Source: an uncultured Planctomycetota bacterium
Lineage (GTDB): Bacteria > Planctomycetota > Phycisphaerae > UBA1845 > Fen-1342
Direction: 5' to 3'
NCBI GenBank assembly: GCA_900696535.1
Contig: CAADGM010000107.1
Coordinates: 1-34,838, forward strand
Length of the DNA stretch: 34,838 nt
This document shows positions 32,453 through 34,838 of this stretch, in pieces (position 1 is the stretch's first letter; each line of letters opens with the position of its first letter). The notes below the pieces were generated by a model that saw nothing but the letters and a program-made list of their open reading frames with translations, was not told where the DNA came from and did no database searches. The translations under genes were made by a program, and so were the position numbers.

Positions 32453-33599
32453 TACTGAAGACAGATCGCCGGCGGACGCACTGGCGGTGCTCCGGGGCAA
32501 TCGCGACACGATTCCCTGGCCGCAGCGCGTCGAGCTCGTGGATGCCCTGCGCGAGCGCCTGACTGGGCAAGCGCTGTCGCTGGATGTGGCCGCTCTGCTT
32601 GATCTGCTCGGGGGCGATCCGAAGCCGGAGGTGCGCCAGGCCGTCGCCAATCTCCTGCCGCACCTGCCGGACGGGGATTTTGCCCGGCTGCGCCCTAGCC
32701 TCGAACAGGACGTCAACGCGTTTGTACGCAGGAGCGTGGAACGTGCGGTCACCAAGCGCGCCCACGCGACCCGCACGGCGGACAACGTACGCTTCGGGAT
32801 CGACCAGATCACCGAGCAGTTGCGCTCCATCGAGCAGCGTCACGGGCAGCCCGCGGCCCGTCAGGCCTGGCGCCTCTGTGAGCGCTACACCGAGCTACTG
32901 GTGGGGTCGATGGTCCACGACCTGCGGAGCATTCTGACCCACCTGCGCACAGGTATCACGGCGCTTATCGGCGAGAACGAGGTCGCCGCAGGGAGAAGCC
33001 TGCCGCGGACGCAGAGGCGTGCGAAGGACGACATCGATTTCCTGGAGCGTACCGTCCGGGACATGGAGCAGTTCACGGACCCGCTCACGTTTCAGCGGCA
33101 GCCAGAGCCATTGTCGGAACTCGCGCGGGCCGCGGTTGAGATCGCAGCCGAGAGCGTGCGCTCAAGCGGTGAGGTGGACCCCGACGCAGTCGCCATTGAC
33201 ATGCAGATTCCCGAACGGATTACCGTGCGGGTCGCCCGGCACCTCATCGTCACAGCACTATCGAACGTGATCAAGAACTCGTTCGAGGCCTTCGCCGCTC
33301 GCGCCGAGGGGGCGCCGCCCGCTGGCATCACGCTGTCGGCGACGGAGGACGGCGCATGGGCTGAGCTGGCGGTTCACGACAATGGCAGGGGCTTTGCACA
33401 GGAAGAGGCCAACACGTTGTTGTTGTCGACACCCGGCCGCCGCAACAAGAGCAAGCGCAACAGCACCGGCTACGGTCTGCCGAACGCCATGCGGAAGATC
33501 GCCGCACATGGAGGGACGATTCGCATCGAAAGCGCGGAAGGCGCCGGGACGACCGTGCATGTCCGGCTGCCGGCGGACACGGCGGGAGGCACCCCATGA
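32442..33599 (+). CDS. HEAT-repeat sensor histidine kinase
   Basis: A 385-residue kinase. The N-terminal 150 residues are all-helical with HEAT-like repeats (KPEVRQAVANLLPHLPDGDF, NAFVRRSVERAVTK). Then comes the phospho-acceptor helix VGSMVHDLRSILTHLRTGITAL (H159) and a HATPase domain: N-box SNVIKNSFEAF (N279), G1 VHDNGRGF (D313) and G2 TGYGLPNAMRKIAAHGG (341-358). No membrane helix, PAS or GAF domain is visible, so the signal is probably cytoplasmic, perhaps a protein bound by the HEAT part, such as the ATPase. The ATG overlaps the ATPase end by 11 bases without a strong ribosome site, which suggests coupling, and the stop overlaps the regulator ATG. Confidence 0.85.
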   Translation: MSSDTEDRSPADALAVLRGNRDTIPWPQRVELVDALRERLTGQALSLDVAALLDLLGGDPKPEVRQAVANLLPHLPDGDFARLRPSLEQDVNAFVRRSVERAVTKRAHATRTADNVRFGIDQITEQLRSIEQRHGQPAARQAWRLCERYTELLVGSMVHDLRSILTHLRTGITALIGENEVAAGRSLPRTQRRAKDDIDFLERTVRDMEQFTDPLTFQRQPEPLSELARAAVEIAAESVRSSGEVDPDAVAIDMQIPERITVRVARHLIVTALSNVIKNSFEAFAARAEGAPPAGITLSATEDGAWAELAVHDNGRGFAQEEANTLLLSTPGRRNKSKRNSTGYGLPNAMRKIAAHGGTIRIESAEGAGTTVHVRLPADTAGGTP

Positions 33600-34723
33600 A
33601 GCCGCGGAGGGCATTGGTCGTCGAGGACGATGACCGGATTGTGCCGTCGATCGAGGACGCGCTGTTCTCGCTAGGTCACAAAGTGGACCACGTAACCAAT
33701 CAGGCCGACGCACAGGCCAAGCTCGAGGTCGGCGGGTACGACTACGTGCTGCTGGACCTGCAGATCCCCGCGCGCCCGCACCGCGGCGGCGCCAGTATAG
33801 AGTACGGTGTCAACCTGCTGCGGGCGATCCGACACACTCACGGCCCGGGCCGGTTGCCGGTGATCATCATGACCGCCCACGGCGGCGCCTGCGTGGACCT
33901 GACGAAGGAACTCACGCGCAACGGGGCGAACGAGTTCATCGCCAAGCCGTTCCCGGAGAAAGGGCGAACACTCGTCGCCGTCATCCGGGACGTGCTTGAG
34001 GAGCAGGAACACTGCACCGGTGCGACACCGCGCTCCGACACCGACTTGAGGCCGATCGAAAAGCTAACGGTCGCCTTTGGGCTTGCTCGCGTCGAGGTGC
34101 TTGGCGAGACCATTGCCGAGCGCACGGAGCGCGGCAATTTCTGGGCGGTGCTTCAGCGTCTGAAGCAGCGCCGCGATGATGGCCGGTACGTCCCGGCACG
34201 GGCGCGAGAGCTGGCGGAGTTGTTCAAGGGCCGCAGCGCGACCGAGAATACTGTCTCGTCCTGCGTGAGCGATCTGCGCGAGCGAATCCGCGCCGCGCTC
34301 GCACGGCAAGGATACCGGTGCGGGCGGGACGACGTGATCGTCAGCGGCGGCCCCGGTTACCGCTTGAGCCCGAAAGTCGCGATCGAGGAGCTGGACGGCA
34401 ACGCCTCCGCGTCGTGCGGGGACATCGGCGCGGGGACATGCAGGGACATTGCGGGGACACGCGGGGACACAAACATGTCTGGTGTCCCCGCGCCGCCGGC
34501 GGATGTCCCCGCAGGCTCAGCAAATGTCCCCTTGAACGAGCGGCAACACTGGGTCCTGGAGCAGCTCCGCGGCGGCGCCAAGTTGGCGCGCGGACAGGTC
34601 GAAAAGCAGTTCCGAATCGTGCCGAAAACGGCCAAGCGGGACCTGTCGGACCTCGTGAAACGCGGGCTGGTGGAGTTCGTACGGACGCCGCGGCCAGGCT
34701 TCTACCGCCTGAAGAAGAGGTGA
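33596..34723 (+). CDS. Response regulator with two winged-helix domains
   Basis: A 375-residue regulator. The receiver (1-140) has VVEDDD (8-13), phospho-acceptor D54 in VLLDLQIPA, a threonine in IIMTAHGG and lysine in IAKPFP; an insert ARPHRGGASIEYGVN follows D54. Residues about 150-265 look like an OmpR-type winged helix, ending ENTVSSCVSDLRERIRAAL and GGPGYRLSP. A Gly/Ala-rich linker (about 270-315) is encoded by an array of GGGGACA and TGTCCCC repeats. The end (about 316-375) is a second winged helix: LNERQHWVLEQL, VPKTAKRDLSDLVKRGLVEFV, RPGFYRLKK, resembling DeoR- or Fic-associated HTH. GGGAGG lies 6 bases before the ATG, which overlaps the kinase stop (ATGA). It likely controls its own operon. 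Confidence 0.87.
   Translation: MKPRRALVVEDDDRIVPSIEDALFSLGHKVDHVTNQADAQAKLEVGGYDYVLLDLQIPARPHRGGASIEYGVNLLRAIRHTHGPGRLPVIIMTAHGGACVDLTKELTRNGANEFIAKPFPEKGRTLVAVIRDVLEEQEHCTGATPRSDTDLRPIEKLTVAFGLARVEVLGETIAERTERGNFWAVLQRLKQRRDDGRYVPARARELAELFKGRSATENTVSSCVSDLRERIRAALARQGYRCGRDDVIVSGGPGYRLSPKVAIEELDGNASASCGDIGAGTCRDIAGTRGDTNMSGVPAPPADVPAGSANVPLNERQHWVLEQLRGGAKLARGQVEKQFRIVPKTAKRDLSDLVKRGLVEFVRTPRPGFYRLKKR
34418..34531 (+). repeat. GGGGACA / TGTCCCC repeat array inside a coding linker
   Basis: Four copies of GGGGACA start at 34418, 34432, 34453 and 34463, with a GGGACA at 34443, followed by three inverted copies TGTCCCC at 34483, 34504 and 34525. The array encodes the linker between the two winged-helix domains of the response regulator. 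It resembles a REP-type or regulator-binding element that has been captured in frame. Confidence 0.6.
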
Positions 34724-34726
34724 ATC

Positions 34727-34838
34727 TCACGCGGACCGCGTCATAATGTCCGGCAAGAACGGCACTTGCAGGACCGGCTCGGTGAACGCCTCGACGAACG
34801 CCCGGAGTGCGGGTTCAAACGAGCGGTAGCCGGCCCGA
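34727..34838 (-). CDS. 3' end of an unidentified minus-strand gene (partial)
   Basis: Reading the minus strand from the window edge gives about 36 codons (AGYRSFEPALRAFVEAF then TEPVLQVPFLPDIMTRSA) before a stop at 34727-34729. Its start is outside the window. No family can be named from so short a piece. It converges with the response regulator gene, 3 bases from its stop, and so marks the right edge of the defence island operon. Confidence 0.45.
   Translation of the reverse strand, partial: RAGYRSFEPALRAFVEAFTEPVLQVPFLPDIMTRSA

Noticed and set aside
30515-34723. Septu or Detocs system
   Set aside because: Septu needs an HNH partner, which is absent. Detocs lacks an SMC-like ATPase and uses receiver-fused effectors, while the regulator here carries DNA-binding domains.

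Overview
This is a GC-rich bacterial chromosome window with densely packed genes: most neighbours are a few bases apart or overlap through ATGA, GTGA or TGATG junctions. The most likely source is a planctomycete or a relative. That is a low-confidence inference, resting on the gene mix (DUF6448, DUF2934, a FixJ-type kinase/regulator pair beside transhydrogenase and rnk genes) and on a short 'STGVSPVE'-type interspersed coding repeat. No rRNA, tRNA, CRISPR array, transposase or integrase was found.

Layout. (1) 1-2836, plus strand: the end of an unrecognised accessory operon with a very Cys/Tyr/Trp-rich protein, a TOPRIM-like protein, a small protein and a membrane protein. (2) 2884-7000, minus strand: a HEAT-like protein, the three-gene proton-translocating transhydrogenase pntAA-pntAB-pntB, a small unknown protein and a DUF2934 protein. 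(3) 7220-11407, minus strand: an NhaR-like LysR regulator, Rnk copy 1, a triple-PAS histidine kinase and a FixJ-type response regulator. (4) 11519-15387, plus strand: a clear promoter, then glutamate dehydrogenase, a ribosome-hibernation factor, a possible 57-aa protein, Rnk copy 2, a NifX/NafY-like protein and a UPF0316 membrane protein. Regions 2-4 look like a redox, nitrogen and dormancy island. (5) 15504-23168, minus strand: a DUF6448-hemerythrin fusion downstream of a TetR-controlled YbhGFSR-type exporter (TetR, membrane protein, HlyD adaptor, two ABC ATPases, two ABC-2 permeases). TetR has an excellent promoter with an operator-like palindrome at its start site, and the same palindrome recurs just before the adaptor gene.

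(6) 23648-34723, plus strand, is a defence island. The first operon encodes a single-chain type IIG-like restriction-modification enzyme, then a DUF4365 nuclease fused to a probable APAZ domain, then a short, catalytically dead prokaryotic Argonaute. The last two form a SPARDA-type pair. After about 400 noncoding bases with a near-consensus promoter, an operator-like inverted repeat and a start-site hairpin comes a second operon: an SMC/Rad50-like ABC ATPase, a HEAT-repeat histidine kinase and a response regulator with two DNA-binding domains. I do not recognise this trio as a named system, and it is the best candidate here for something undescribed. A fragment of a minus-strand gene ends the window.

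The genes suggest two themes: energy and redox homeostasis with stress dormancy on the left, and layered anti-MGE defence (modification/restriction, guide-directed abortive nuclease, and a putative ATPase-coupled two-component sensor) on the right.
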